Positions 8,324 through 14,386 of a stretch of DNA of 64,000 nucleotides are shown piece by piece (the stretch's first letter is position 1; the number at the start of each line of letters is the position of its first letter). The notes under the pieces are model-generated. The model was not told the DNA's origin. It was given only the letters and a program-made list of their open reading frames with translations, and made no database searches. The translations under genes were made by a program, and so were the position numbers. The DNA is from Hyphomicrobium sp. MC1. Lineage in GTDB: Bacteria > Pseudomonadota > Alphaproteobacteria > Rhizobiales > Hyphomicrobiaceae. Where the stretch lies: positions 1,178,001 through 1,242,000 of the forward strand of contig NC_015717.1 in the NCBI RefSeq assembly GCF_000253295.1, read 5' to 3'.

Positions 8324-8459
8324 AGGCGGCTGCTCAAGCATCCCGGTGGATTCTGGCTGCAAGTCGTTCAAGCCGCTCTCGTGGTCAAAGCAGGATACCG
8401 TCCAGACGCAGCGGGGCATCGTCGCTCACAATCGCGTCTGGGACACCCTTTGCAAGTGA
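8241..8459 (+). CDS. Outer-membrane spanin lipoprotein (Rz1-like)
   Basis: 72 residues from ATG 8241 (ATG 8235 is two codons earlier). The N-terminus 'RLKTFLLTSFAIATAAIEGG' followed by Cys is a lipoprotein signal with a lipobox. The mature part, 'DSGCKSFKPLSWSKQDT' then 'HNRVWDTLC', matches the short Rz1-type proteins of alphaproteobacterial phages, which share the 'W-S-x-x-D-T ... H-N-x-V-W-x-x-L-C' pattern. It overlaps the i-spanin gene in a different frame by 83 bases. It would sit in the outer membrane and pair with the i-spanin. Confidence 0.75.
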   Translation: MSIKPNAPAHRLKTFLLTSFAIATAAIEGGCSSIPVDSGCKSFKPLSWSKQDTVQTQRGIVAHNRVWDTLCK

Positions 8460-8470
8460 GGATCTGAATC

Positions 8471-10126
8471 ATGGTTGGAGTTCCGCGCAATCCCAACGGC
8501 TATGATCCATATGCCGGATGGGATCTCACAACGCGCCCTGCGATGTTTCCGTTCCTTGCCGAATATACCAACAAGGATACGGGAGAAAAAGCAGGCGGCC
8601 TCGCCGTTCCTTCCATGGTCACAGAGCCGTTGAATGCGCTCCTCAGGCTCATCGGTACTCCGAACCATCCAGGGACATTTGCAGCCGGCCCAGATGCAGG
8701 AATCGAATGGGACAATCCTGTTCGGAGCCAATATCCCGCACAGGAAGACATGCGGACGCTCCTGGAAACGTTTACAGGAGGGAATGCAACAAGAGGAATG
8801 GGGGCAGTCGAGAGAGGGGCGGTGGAAGCCGCTGCGCCGCGTGCGGCAACGTCCATTCTTCCAGACATCGCGCCAGCTATATCGAGGGCCGAGCCGAAAC
8901 AGCTTCCATTGTTTGGGGACAATATGTTTCCGGCCGATGATACGCCAGGCGGGATTACGCTTTGGCACGGGTCGCCGCATGACTTCGATAAGTTCTCCTT
9001 GAACAAGATCGGCAGCGGAGAAGGCAACCAAGCGTTCGGCCACGGTCTATATTTTGCCGAAGACCCTGAAATATCGAAATGGTATGCGCGCAATCTTGCG
9101 AGCGACAGCCCGGTTGATCGCGTGATGCTGGACGGCCAAAATCTCTACAACAGCGGCTCTCCGAACAAGGACCTGGCATGGTATTTCAATGACAATGCGT
9201 CGCCAGCGCAGGCGCTTAAAAATGCACAATCGGCGGCGGATAGAGCCCGTTCGGATGGGCAATCGCTTACGGCTGCCGCCAATGAGAAAGCCAACCGGAG
9301 CAGCAAGGGCTTCATCCTGAGCAACGCACAAAGCAAGCTCCAGGAAGCAGATCGGCACGCTGCCGCGGCGGATCAAATTCAATCTCTTTTGGGCAGCGGT
9401 CGCCTCGATACGAAACCGACCGATTACCTATATCAGGTCAAGGTCAACGCCGAGCCCCATCAGTTTTTAGATTGGGAAACGCTCTCGCCGGAAACCCGTC
9501 AGCAACTCAAGTCGCCGGAAGGTGCGCAGTCCTATCGAGATCAAGGCTATGCTGGCATCCGCTACAAGGATGCAAATTCACGCGGTATAGAGGGCGGCAA
9601 TTACAACTATGTGGTCATCGACGATAATCTCGTAAACGTCGTCCACAAGTGGAACGGCAACAATCAGCTCTTCTCCGACAATCTCCCCTCCCTCCCTGGA
9701 GCTGTTATAGCAGGGGCGGAGAAGGGACAGCCAAGCATTTTCAACAGGCTGCGCAGCCTATTCCAAAAAAACGCGCCCGACTCCGATGTGACCCGCGCGC
9801 AAGAACTTTATCATCAGTACCCAGGAGAAATGTCGGCGCTCCCACCGGACATCCCGAACTGGGTTTTTGTTCCCAAGAACGAATATAACTGGAACAATTA
9901 CCCAAACCGTTTTTTCGGTGACGACAATGCAATCAAGAAATCTGCGGTCAACATCGGCGATGACCAAGCGCCTATCGGTCCCAATGACCAAAGCTATCTG
10001 AATGCGCTCCTGCGCCAACGAAAGGTTGATGACGGATCGCTGTATTCCGATCAGCTACCCTCCATTTGGGGCGCGGCCCTCGCTGGATCTCAGCAGCCCA
10101 AGTCTCCCTCCCTTTTCAACTTCTAG
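8471..10126 (+). CDS. Phage ADP-ribosyltransferase-fold protein
   Basis: 551 residues; a GAGGA site precedes the ATG. Residues 1-155 have no recognised domain. Residues about 162-390 fit an ADP-ribosyltransferase fold of the H-Y type: 'ITLWHGSPHDFDKF' (His166), 'AFGHGLYFAEDPEISKWY' (Tyr194), and the closing strands 'GYAGIRYKD' and 'YVVIDDNLVNV'. A helical, charged insertion lies at about 245-310. Such domains are known from polyvalent and ejected phage proteins. The C-terminal 150 residues contain a duplicated motif (residues 400-425 and 524-550). It could modify a host target during infection; no toxin/antitoxin partner is visible. Confidence 0.75.
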   Translation: MVGVPRNPNGYDPYAGWDLTTRPAMFPFLAEYTNKDTGEKAGGLAVPSMVTEPLNALLRLIGTPNHPGTFAAGPDAGIEWDNPVRSQYPAQEDMRTLLETFTGGNATRGMGAVERGAVEAAAPRAATSILPDIAPAISRAEPKQLPLFGDNMFPADDTPGGITLWHGSPHDFDKFSLNKIGSGEGNQAFGHGLYFAEDPEISKWYARNLASDSPVDRVMLDGQNLYNSGSPNKDLAWYFNDNASPAQALKNAQSAADRARSDGQSLTAAANEKANRSSKGFILSNAQSKLQEADRHAAAADQIQSLLGSGRLDTKPTDYLYQVKVNAEPHQFLDWETLSPETRQQLKSPEGAQSYRDQGYAGIRYKDANSRGIEGGNYNYVVIDDNLVNVVHKWNGNNQLFSDNLPSLPGAVIAGAEKGQPSIFNRLRSLFQKNAPDSDVTRAQELYHQYPGEMSALPPDIPNWVFVPKNEYNWNNYPNRFFGDDNAIKKSAVNIGDDQAPIGPNDQSYLNALLRQRKVDDGSLYSDQLPSIWGAALAGSQQPKSPSLFNF

Positions 10127-10165
10127 TGCTGCGCCTTAAACCCCGGATGAAAGACGCCATGCAAA

Positions 10166-10429
10166 ATGACTTCGACAGAGCCGCCCGACTGGCAGTGGAA
10201 ACTTCAGATCGAGCGCAGATTGATATGGCTAGAATTCGCTCTCAAAGATCTTCGTGGGAAGAAGACTACGGACGAACGCGCCGATTATCGCTCTTGGTCC
10301 CCCAGGGACATACTGATCGCTTCAGCGGGGATAGCCACGGTGATCGGAACCCTGTGCGAAAAGACCGGCCTGACCGGAGTTGGCTCCGCCGTGCTCAAAG
10401 CCGTTGCAAAAGCCTATGGCGAGAAATGA
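10166..10429 (+). CDS. Small phage membrane protein, possible holin
   Basis: 87 residues. An N-terminal charged helix ('WQWKLQIERRLIWLEFALK') is followed by one hydrophobic segment ('DILIASAGIATVIGTL') and a short amphipathic end. This N-terminal helix plus single membrane segment resembles small phage holin or superinfection proteins of the DUF3618/HP1 type only in outline. A second frame across the same bases (10066-10503) is Arg-rich and less protein-like. It is placed here because this frame has the better hydrophobic pattern. Confidence 0.55.
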   Translation: MTSTEPPDWQWKLQIERRLIWLEFALKDLRGKKTTDERADYRSWSPRDILIASAGIATVIGTLCEKTGLTGVGSAVLKAVAKAYGEK

Positions 10430-10522
10430 TGATTTCGCTCTGCCCAGGGACACGGGTGTTCGTGATCTGCGCCGGCATATCGGCGTTCATTCTGATGCGA
10501 TGAGGTGTTTGCAAGTGCCTCC

Positions 10523-10762
10523 TTACTTGTGAAAGTTCTTCACGAGAAAGCGCACGGCCTTTTCAAGCTCAGCGCCGTCGTAAACTGTCGGACTACCATC
10601 GATAACGCGTAGACGGCGACGGGCTTCCGCTTCATCAATCAGACCTTGCCGACGATCAGAAGCAATCTTCTGCACCGCAATTGTTTTCTCGCGCTCCCGG
10701 TCTAGGCTTGCGAACCAGCGCTCGCATTCCGCCTTTGCTTGATCGTATGTCATCCCTCGCAC
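10523..10762 (-). CDS. Hypothetical phage protein, helical
   Basis: 79 residues, highly charged and helical ('YDQAKAECERWFASLDRERE', then 'DEAEARRRLRVIDG'). The pattern of a short helical pair ending in 'AVRFLVKNFHK' is not one I recognise. It lies 13 bp downstream of the recombinase-like gene on the same strand and is probably co-transcribed from the promoter near 11347-11375, so it may belong to the same regulatory unit. Confidence 0.6.
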   Translation of the reverse strand: MRGMTYDQAKAECERWFASLDREREKTIAVQKIASDRRQGLIDEAEARRRLRVIDGSPTVYDGAELEKAVRFLVKNFHK

Positions 10763-10775
10763 GACAAGCTCCTAT

Positions 10776-11339
10776 CTAGTGACGGCCCGAAGGCCCAAGT
10801 GCGCGCATCATGCGCTCTGAAATTCCATGTTCCTTTGCTTCGCGGATAACCGCCGCGTCGCTCTTGTAGTTCTTCGACTTCCAACGCTTGAGCCATGCGT
10901 CTTTGACTTCATCGCTCGGCCACTCGCGCTGCTTCCGGCCCACCTTGCGCTTCCCCGGAAGGCGTTTGCCGCCTTGCCTCAGAAGCCGCATTACGTCCTC
11001 CGACAAGTCACGCAACTGCTTTACGTTAGTCGATTTGCGGCCCGTCATCACTTCAACAAATGACGCTTGCCGCCCGTGTATCTCTGCAATGAACGCGGAC
11101 CATTGGGCCGGTTGCCCCATGCCGGTTTTCTTCCGGCTTGCTGGCACCATGTTACCGGCTAGGGCGTACACTGTATCACCTGGACGCACTGCTGATATCG
11201 CTTCCCGCCATGTCGCGGGAGACTTGCCCACATGAACGATCCAGGACGCCCCGGCCTTACGCAAATCTCTTTCTTGGGACTCAACTGTCGCTCGCGGATG
11301 CGTGAAGACGAGACCCAAATGTGACTTATCCACCTTCAT
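10776..11339 (-). CDS. Serine-recombinase-like protein lacking the catalytic serine
   Basis: 187 residues from ATG 11339; a GTG at 11396 would add 19 residues but has no usable ribosome-binding site. Residues about 6-70 parallel the N-terminal domain of resolvases: 'LGLVFTHPRATVESQERDL' occupies the place of the 'YARVST..Q....Q...L' strand-helix, then 'KAGASWIV', then 'AISAVRPGDTVYALA' in place of 'AL..L..GD.LVV'. The nucleophilic Ser and the later 'LDRLxRS' arginines are missing. The C-terminal half is basic ('GKRKVGRKQREWPSDEVKD') and ends in a possible helix-turn-helix ('AKEHGISERMMRAL'). It is more likely a DNA-binding regulator than an active recombinase. Confidence 0.6.
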   Translation of the reverse strand: MKVDKSHLGLVFTHPRATVESQERDLRKAGASWIVHVGKSPATWREAISAVRPGDTVYALAGNMVPASRKKTGMGQPAQWSAFIAEIHGRQASFVEVMTGRKSTNVKQLRDLSEDVMRLLRQGGKRLPGKRKVGRKQREWPSDEVKDAWLKRWKSKNYKSDAAVIREAKEHGISERMMRALGPSGRH

Positions 11340-11346
11340 TACGAAA

Positions 11347-11375
11347 TTCGTACAGGAATGCTTGTATTTCGTCAA
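11347..11375 (-). promoter_or_regulatory. Putative sigma-70 promoter of the recombinase-like gene
   Basis: On the minus strand TTGACG (11375-11370) is followed after exactly 17 bases by TACGAA (11352-11347). The predicted transcript start is about 11340, one base from the ATG at 11339, and no Shine-Dalgarno sequence precedes that ATG. A leaderless mRNA, as for lambda cI from PRM, would fit. This is inferred from sequence only. Confidence 0.45.
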
Positions 11376-11439
11376 ACGATTTGTTAGTTTATGCACTCCC
11401 GGTTGGGCCTACAGTAACGGTGCTGGAACAAGAGGTAGG

Positions 11440-11468
11440 TTGATACACCCAGCACGACGCGGGATAAT
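11440..11468 (+). promoter_or_regulatory. Putative sigma-70 promoter of the small-gene cassette
   Basis: TTGATA (11440-11445) and GATAAT (11463-11468) are separated by exactly 17 bases, close to consensus. The first gene starts 22 bases downstream with GGAAGGA before its ATG. Together with the opposite promoter at 11347-11375 this makes a divergent control region of about 150 bp, like a phage immunity switch. Confidence 0.65.
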
Positions 11469-11489
11469 TTTTGGAAGGAATACGCCACG

Positions 11490-11747
11490 ATGAGCGAGAC
11501 TGAGATATTCAAGAAGCTTTCTGGCGGTGCGATTGATACGCTGCGGGCACTCGCTCGTGGGCCAAAGTTTGACGGCGATGTTCCGTCCAAGGCGGGCAGA
11601 AACGAACTTGTTGAACTTGGTCTGGCCCGGCGTGATCGGCAGTTCCCCGATGGCCCGTACAAGGGTTGCCAGATGAACGAGCTGACCGAAGACGGGAAAC
11701 GAGTAGCACTTCGCAATCCTCAGCCACAAAGCTACGCGAGGCACTGA
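11490..11747 (+). CDS. Small winged-helix-like phage protein
   Basis: 85 residues with a strong GGAAGGA ribosome-binding site. The sequence 'GAIDTLRALARGPKFDGDV' followed by 'RNELVELGLARRDRQFP' and 'NELTEDGKRVAL' has the helix-helix-wing order of small winged-helix DNA-binding proteins. It is the first gene of a rightward cassette. The stop overlaps the next start (TGATG). The specific role is unknown. Confidence 0.65.
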   Translation: MSETEIFKKLSGGAIDTLRALARGPKFDGDVPSKAGRNELVELGLARRDRQFPDGPYKGCQMNELTEDGKRVALRNPQPQSYARH

Positions 11748-11989
11748 TGGCGACGCTAAAGGAGAAGGCCGCTCGGATGCGGCTGGCGATCAACGATATG
11801 GAATTGGCTCTCTGCGGAGCGACGTCGCTGATCGACCTTCCCGAGAAATGGGGTGAGCCGCGCCATCGCCCTGAACTCGGCGTCAAACCTCAAATGACGG
11901 CCGGCGAAATCTATCAGATTGTTGACGCCTGGCGCGAGCTGAACGCCATCATGAATGACCCCGAATTTCACCCTTCGAACTTTGTCTAG
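11747..11989 (+). CDS. Hypothetical small phage protein
   Basis: 80 residues; the ATG overlaps the preceding stop (TGATG). The N-terminal half is helical ('KEKAARMRLAINDMELAL') and the rest is mixed, ending 'EFHPSNFV'. No family is recognised. The stop codon lies inside a 19-bp junction sequence that recurs at 12361-12379. Confidence 0.6.
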   Translation: MATLKEKAARMRLAINDMELALCGATSLIDLPEKWGEPRHRPELGVKPQMTAGEIYQIVDAWRELNAIMNDPEFHPSNFV

Positions 11990-12000
11990 GAAACCCCGGC
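11982..12000 (+). repeat. Duplicated gene-junction sequence, copy 1
   Basis: TTGTCTAGGAAACCCCGGC contains the end of one gene (GTC TAG, Val-stop) and the AGGA site of the next. Copy 2 at 12361-12379 matches 17 of 19 bases. In both, the upstream protein ends in Val and a new gene starts directly afterwards. Confidence 0.8.
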
Positions 12001-12001
12001 C

Positions 12002-12334
12002 ATGCCGCTCAATGAACCCGTAGGAAAGCTATGTCGGTGCTGCGGAGAGGGCGAGTATGAATGGCGAGAGAACCCGCAATTACGGATCACCAATGCGGGT
12101 GATGAGATAATAGAATGCAACGTCTGCGGCGAACCGCCGATGACATTTGAGGAAGCCGATGAAACTGACGGACAAGCAAGTGAACATCATGCGGTTAGTC
12201 CGCAGAAGCACGCCGATAGATGGCTGGTACAAAGTCAGCGAACCCGTGTGGCCTGTCGTCGAGGCCGCACACATGCCATCCGATCTCGTCGAAGCCCGGC
12301 AGACAGATGGGGAACACTTCGTTCGCCTAACTGA
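12002..12334 (+). CDS. Small zinc-ribbon-like phage protein, long overlap with next gene
   Basis: The first 55 residues have two CxxC-type pairs ('KLCRCCGEGEYEW' and 'IIECNVCGEPPM'), consistent with a treble-clef or zinc-ribbon fold. The last 60 residues are Arg/Ser-rich and overlap a better-looking winged-helix gene in another frame. Either the two genes overlap by 176 bases, or a frameshift has extended this one past its original stop. The start has AGGA 8-11 bases upstream. Confidence 0.5.
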   Translation: MPLNEPVGKLCRCCGEGEYEWRENPQLRITNAGDEIIECNVCGEPPMTFEEADETDGQASEHHAVSPQKHADRWLVQSQRTRVACRRGRTHAIRSRRSPADRWGTLRSPN

Positions 12335-12368
12335 GAAGGGCGAAACGGTTATGGAATATCTTGTCTAG
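12159..12368 (+). CDS. Small winged-helix-like phage protein
   Basis: 69 residues from ATG 12159, with GAGGA just upstream. 'KLTDKQVNIMRLVRR' (helix), 'GWYKVSEPVWPVVEAA' and 'HFVRLTEKGETVMEYL' follow the same order as the protein at 11490-11747, ending in an 'L-T-E-x-G' wing, so both may be paralogous small DNA-binding proteins. The stop sits in the second copy of the duplicated junction. Confidence 0.6.
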   Translation: MKLTDKQVNIMRLVRRSTPIDGWYKVSEPVWPVVEAAHMPSDLVEARQTDGEHFVRLTEKGETVMEYLV

Positions 12369-12379
12369 GAAGCCCCAGC
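12361..12379 (+). repeat. Duplicated gene-junction sequence, copy 2
   Basis: TTGTCTAGGAAGCCCCAGC, 17/19 identical to 11982-12000. It carries the stop of the winged-helix gene and the ribosome-binding site of the next gene. The spacing between copies is about 380 bp, suggesting duplication of a gene module. Confidence 0.8.
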
Positions 12380-12571
12380 ATGACCGATATTGCCGACAAG
12401 GTTCAGGAGATGCGCGACAACACGGTCTATGTCGTGCGCAAAATGATGTACGACGATGATGCGTGCAGCCGTATCGTCCCGAGCGATCTGAGGTTGCTCA
12501 TAGGCGAGATCGACAGGTTGCGCGCGAAGCTTGCCGAGTACGATGAATTGAAGCAATGCATAAAAACGTAA
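12380..12571 (+). CDS. Hypothetical small helical phage protein
   Basis: 63 residues, starting directly after the duplicated junction. An amphipathic helix ('IADKVQEMRDNTVYVVRKM') and a leucine-rich C-terminal helix ('LRLLIGEIDRLRAKLAEYDE') suggest a small dimeric coiled-coil protein. No family is recognised. Confidence 0.6.
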   Translation: MTDIADKVQEMRDNTVYVVRKMMYDDDACSRIVPSDLRLLIGEIDRLRAKLAEYDELKQCIKT

Positions 12572-12587
12572 GAAAGGCCGCTTTCCC

Positions 12588-12606
12588 GTTTGGCAGTACC
12601 GGAACG
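12588..12606 (+). repeat. 19-bp direct repeat, copy 1
   Basis: GTTTGGCAGTACCGGAACG is repeated exactly at 12916-12934. The two copies flank the DUF551-like gene at 12640-12903, so that gene may have entered or been copied as a unit. Confidence 0.85.
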
Positions 12607-12639
12607 ACATAGAGGAATAAGGGTGAAGGATAAGCTGCG

Positions 12640-12903
12640 ATGACCGATGCTTGGTTGCCAATCAGTGAGTTGCCAGAACCTGGCAAGCGTCCAGGTCGCG
12701 TGTTCGTTGTCGTCGAGGGCTTGAAAGAGCATAGCGGCAATCTTTGGAAGAGACAGCATGCGGGCATCGCATCAACGCACAATGAAGGATTTGGCGAGCG
12801 GGATATGGCCTATATCGAGGAAGCCGGTGACATGGATCAGGGAACCGGCGTCGTGACGCACTGGCTTCCCATTACTTTTCCGCCATTCCCGCAAACTTTA
12901 TAA
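12640..12903 (+). CDS. DUF551-like phage protein
   Basis: 87 residues. The opening 'WLPISELPEPGKRPGRVFV' and the ending 'VTHWLPITFPPFPQ' match the conserved ends of DUF551, a small family common in phage and prophage accessory regions with no known biochemical function. The gene is flanked by exact 19-bp direct repeats. The ribosome-binding site is weak (a purine-rich stretch near 12622-12630). Confidence 0.7.
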   Translation: MTDAWLPISELPEPGKRPGRVFVVVEGLKEHSGNLWKRQHAGIASTHNEGFGERDMAYIEEAGDMDQGTGVVTHWLPITFPPFPQTL

Positions 12904-12915
12904 ATGAAGTATTCA

Positions 12916-12934
12916 GTTTGGCAGTACCGGAACG
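12916..12934 (+). repeat. 19-bp direct repeat, copy 2
   Basis: Exact copy of 12588-12606, beginning 12 bp after the stop of the DUF551-like gene. The distance between copies is 328 bp. Confidence 0.85.
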
Positions 12935-12970
12935 TTCTCAAGTCTTTTCAATGCTGATGATCGGGTGACC

Positions 12971-13888
12971 TCAGTACCCCCATTTAATTGGGTTGTCGTT
13001 CCGCCGAAATCGTAGCTTCGTCCAGTCTGCTGCCTTTCTTGCGGTCCGATGCCGACCAAAAAACTCCGGAACAAAATGACCTAAAGGTTCCGAGACAAGG
13101 ATCTCTTCGCCATAAATGGCCGCCTCCCAGTCGCAAGACGCATCTGGGATCATCATTTCACAGCGACGATACTCCTCCATTTGGAAAGCCCCATCCCGCG
13201 GATTTCGAAGAGGGGAGACAAGTGCGATCTTTCCATCTGCCAGAAGTGCCCGCACCGCTTCGTGAACGGCCTGCGGTTTACGATCAATGCTCTTTGTTAT
13301 GTCGCTCATTGAGAGCGTCTCACCCAATTCGGCAGCGTGATAGAATCTATCCATAACCAACTCGTGGGTAGGAATCTCATTCCTCGCCTGCGCTTTGGCC
13401 AAATCCATTTCGAAGGCTCTTAGGCGTTCGACGGCATGGGGGTTATAGGCACTTCCAAACTTGGCGAGCTCGCGCTTGGTGCGCCGGATAGGTGTTTTCG
13501 CTGCGTCCTTAATGGCATCAGCAAGATCGAGAACGTCCTGAGAGGTGAGTGCGAACCATTCACCCTTAACGCGACGTGCCGCGAACCTCTCATGCAGAGA
13601 GGCTTCAATCTGATGGACATCGAAATCCGGAACAATGGCAACATACAGCGGCCAGCATGTTACGGGGCATTCCGTGCGATAGGTCGGAAAACGGATCTTA
13701 AAATCCACAGAAAGCCCGATCTTGAAGAGGCCCAATCCGTCGGCTTCGATCACGTAGATGTGGGCCGTTTTAACAAGGCGTCCCTTGTCCGTCGCTTCGA
13801 CCTGCACGTCAGACATGAGGTCGAGAAGGATCGGGTCCGGTCTTGCCTCGTCAACTCGCCTTTCGTCAACAGTTGACAGACTGAGCAA
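12971..13888 (-). CDS. GIY-YIG (T5orf172/MUG113-type) nuclease-like protein
   Basis: 305 residues from TTG 13888, chosen because AGAGGGGG lies at good distance upstream; ATG 13816 has no such site. Residues about 40-120 carry the T5orf172 form of the GIY-YIG fold: 'AHIYVIEADGLGLFKIGLS', then 'FKIRFPTYRTECPV', 'IEASLHERF' and 'GEWFAL'. The rest, including a possible winged helix (about 190-235), is unassigned. It is the outermost gene of the element and starts 70 bp from the attachment site, where an integrase is often found, but it is not an integrase. A role in DNA processing or defence is possible. Confidence 0.7.
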   Translation of the reverse strand: MLSLSTVDERRVDEARPDPILLDLMSDVQVEATDKGRLVKTAHIYVIEADGLGLFKIGLSVDFKIRFPTYRTECPVTCWPLYVAIVPDFDVHQIEASLHERFAARRVKGEWFALTSQDVLDLADAIKDAAKTPIRRTKRELAKFGSAYNPHAVERLRAFEMDLAKAQARNEIPTHELVMDRFYHAAELGETLSMSDITKSIDRKPQAVHEAVRALLADGKIALVSPLRNPRDGAFQMEEYRRCEMMIPDASCDWEAAIYGEEILVSEPLGHFVPEFFGRHRTARKAADWTKLRFRRNDNPIKWGY

Positions 13889-13921
13889 TCTATCCCCCTC
13901 TTGTTCCCTTAATATCCTTGT

Positions 13922-13927
13922 ATTGTA
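13922..13927 (-). promoter_or_regulatory. Putative -10 box for the GIY-YIG gene
   Basis: On the minus strand TACAAT lies 34 bases before the TTG start. The -35 region 17 bases further (TGTGAA) is poor. The promoter lies only about 30 bp from the tRNA fragment, so integration or excision would change its upstream context. Confidence 0.35.
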
Positions 13928-13958
13928 CGCTGATTTCCCCTGTTTTCACACCAAAAAA

Positions 13959-14018
13959 CTACCTTGAGGTGGTAGCGCTGGAAACGGCGTGGAGGTTCGA
14001 GTCCTCTCAACCGCACCA
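13959..14018 (+). other. 3' half of tRNA-Leu(GAG): attachment site at the element's right end
   Basis: The sequence can be read as tRNA parts: anticodon stem CTACC (13959-13963), loop TTGAGGT with anticodon GAG (13964-13970), GGTAG, long variable arm CGCTG-GAAA-CGGCG (13976-13989), T arm GGAGG-TTCGAGT-CCTCT (13991-14007), acceptor strand CAACCGC, A, CCA (14008-14018). The long variable arm and GAG anticodon identify tRNA-Leu. The bases before 13959 do not form a D arm or a matching acceptor strand (GCGGTTG), so the gene is only a half. This is what a prophage leaves at the distal end after recombining inside the tRNA. Confidence 0.85.
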
Positions 14019-14172
14019 TTTTTATTTGCGCGATGCCGCCCGCCAACCCATCGCGCGGGTTCTGGTTCGAGGAAAGTCCTCGAACCTACACCATATTTAT
14101 TTGCGCGAAGCGGGCACGCCAGCCCTGTGCGGCGATTTCGGTTCGAGGATGATCTCTCTGAAGCCGCGCCAA
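14013..14172 (+). repeat. Degenerate tandem tRNA-3'-end-like repeats
   Basis: After the tRNA half, CACCATTTTTATTTGCGCGA (14014-14033) recurs as CACCATATTTATTTGCGCGA (14089-14108). GGTTCGAG, the T-arm core, recurs at 14064-14071 and 14140-14147, each followed within about 30 bases by an ACACCA- or GCGCCA-like end. The middle copy has become a perfect hairpin: GGTTCGAGGA (14064-14073), loop AAG, TCCTCGAACC (14077-14086). These look like relics of repeated recombination at the same tRNA. Confidence 0.6.
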
Positions 14173-14200
14173 TGAAGTTCAACTATTTCCGCTTCTGAGC

Positions 14201-14241
14201 CGCCTTGAGCTTAAGGCGCTGGCCGGGGCGACGTTCGCCCC
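14201..14241. other. Two small inverted repeats past the element border
   Basis: CGCCTT/AAGGCG (14201-14218) is followed by GGGGCGA/TCGCCCC (14225-14241). No T-tract follows on either strand, so they are not clear terminators. The stretch 14173-14386 holds no convincing gene. Confidence 0.4.
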
Positions 14242-14386
14242 CTTGGCTCATTTGTATCTCTCTATGTCGCATTTCTCGATTGCCTACCATTGAGACGAGC
14301 ATGCGCTGTTGCTGCCCTCTACGCCGGAGCAACGGCCCCGGCGCTTCGTCATTCTTGTGGAGAAAAGACGGCAGGCGTCGCAGTGC

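Larger units (their letters stand above)
1..14018 (+). mobile_element. Right part of a P22-like (podovirus) prophage integrated at tRNA-Leu
   Basis: The virion genes follow the P22 order (stabilisation protein, small virion proteins, three ejection proteins) and are then followed by a tail fibre, endolysin, spanins and accessory genes. Most junctions are 1-4 bp start/stop overlaps. The right border is the 3' half of a tRNA-Leu(GAG) gene at 13959-14018 with no 5' half next to it, as expected for the displaced end of a tRNA-integrated element. Packaging, capsid and integrase genes are not in the window, so the left border and completeness are unknown. Chromosomal-type genes resume at about 14.3 kb. 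Confidence 0.85.
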
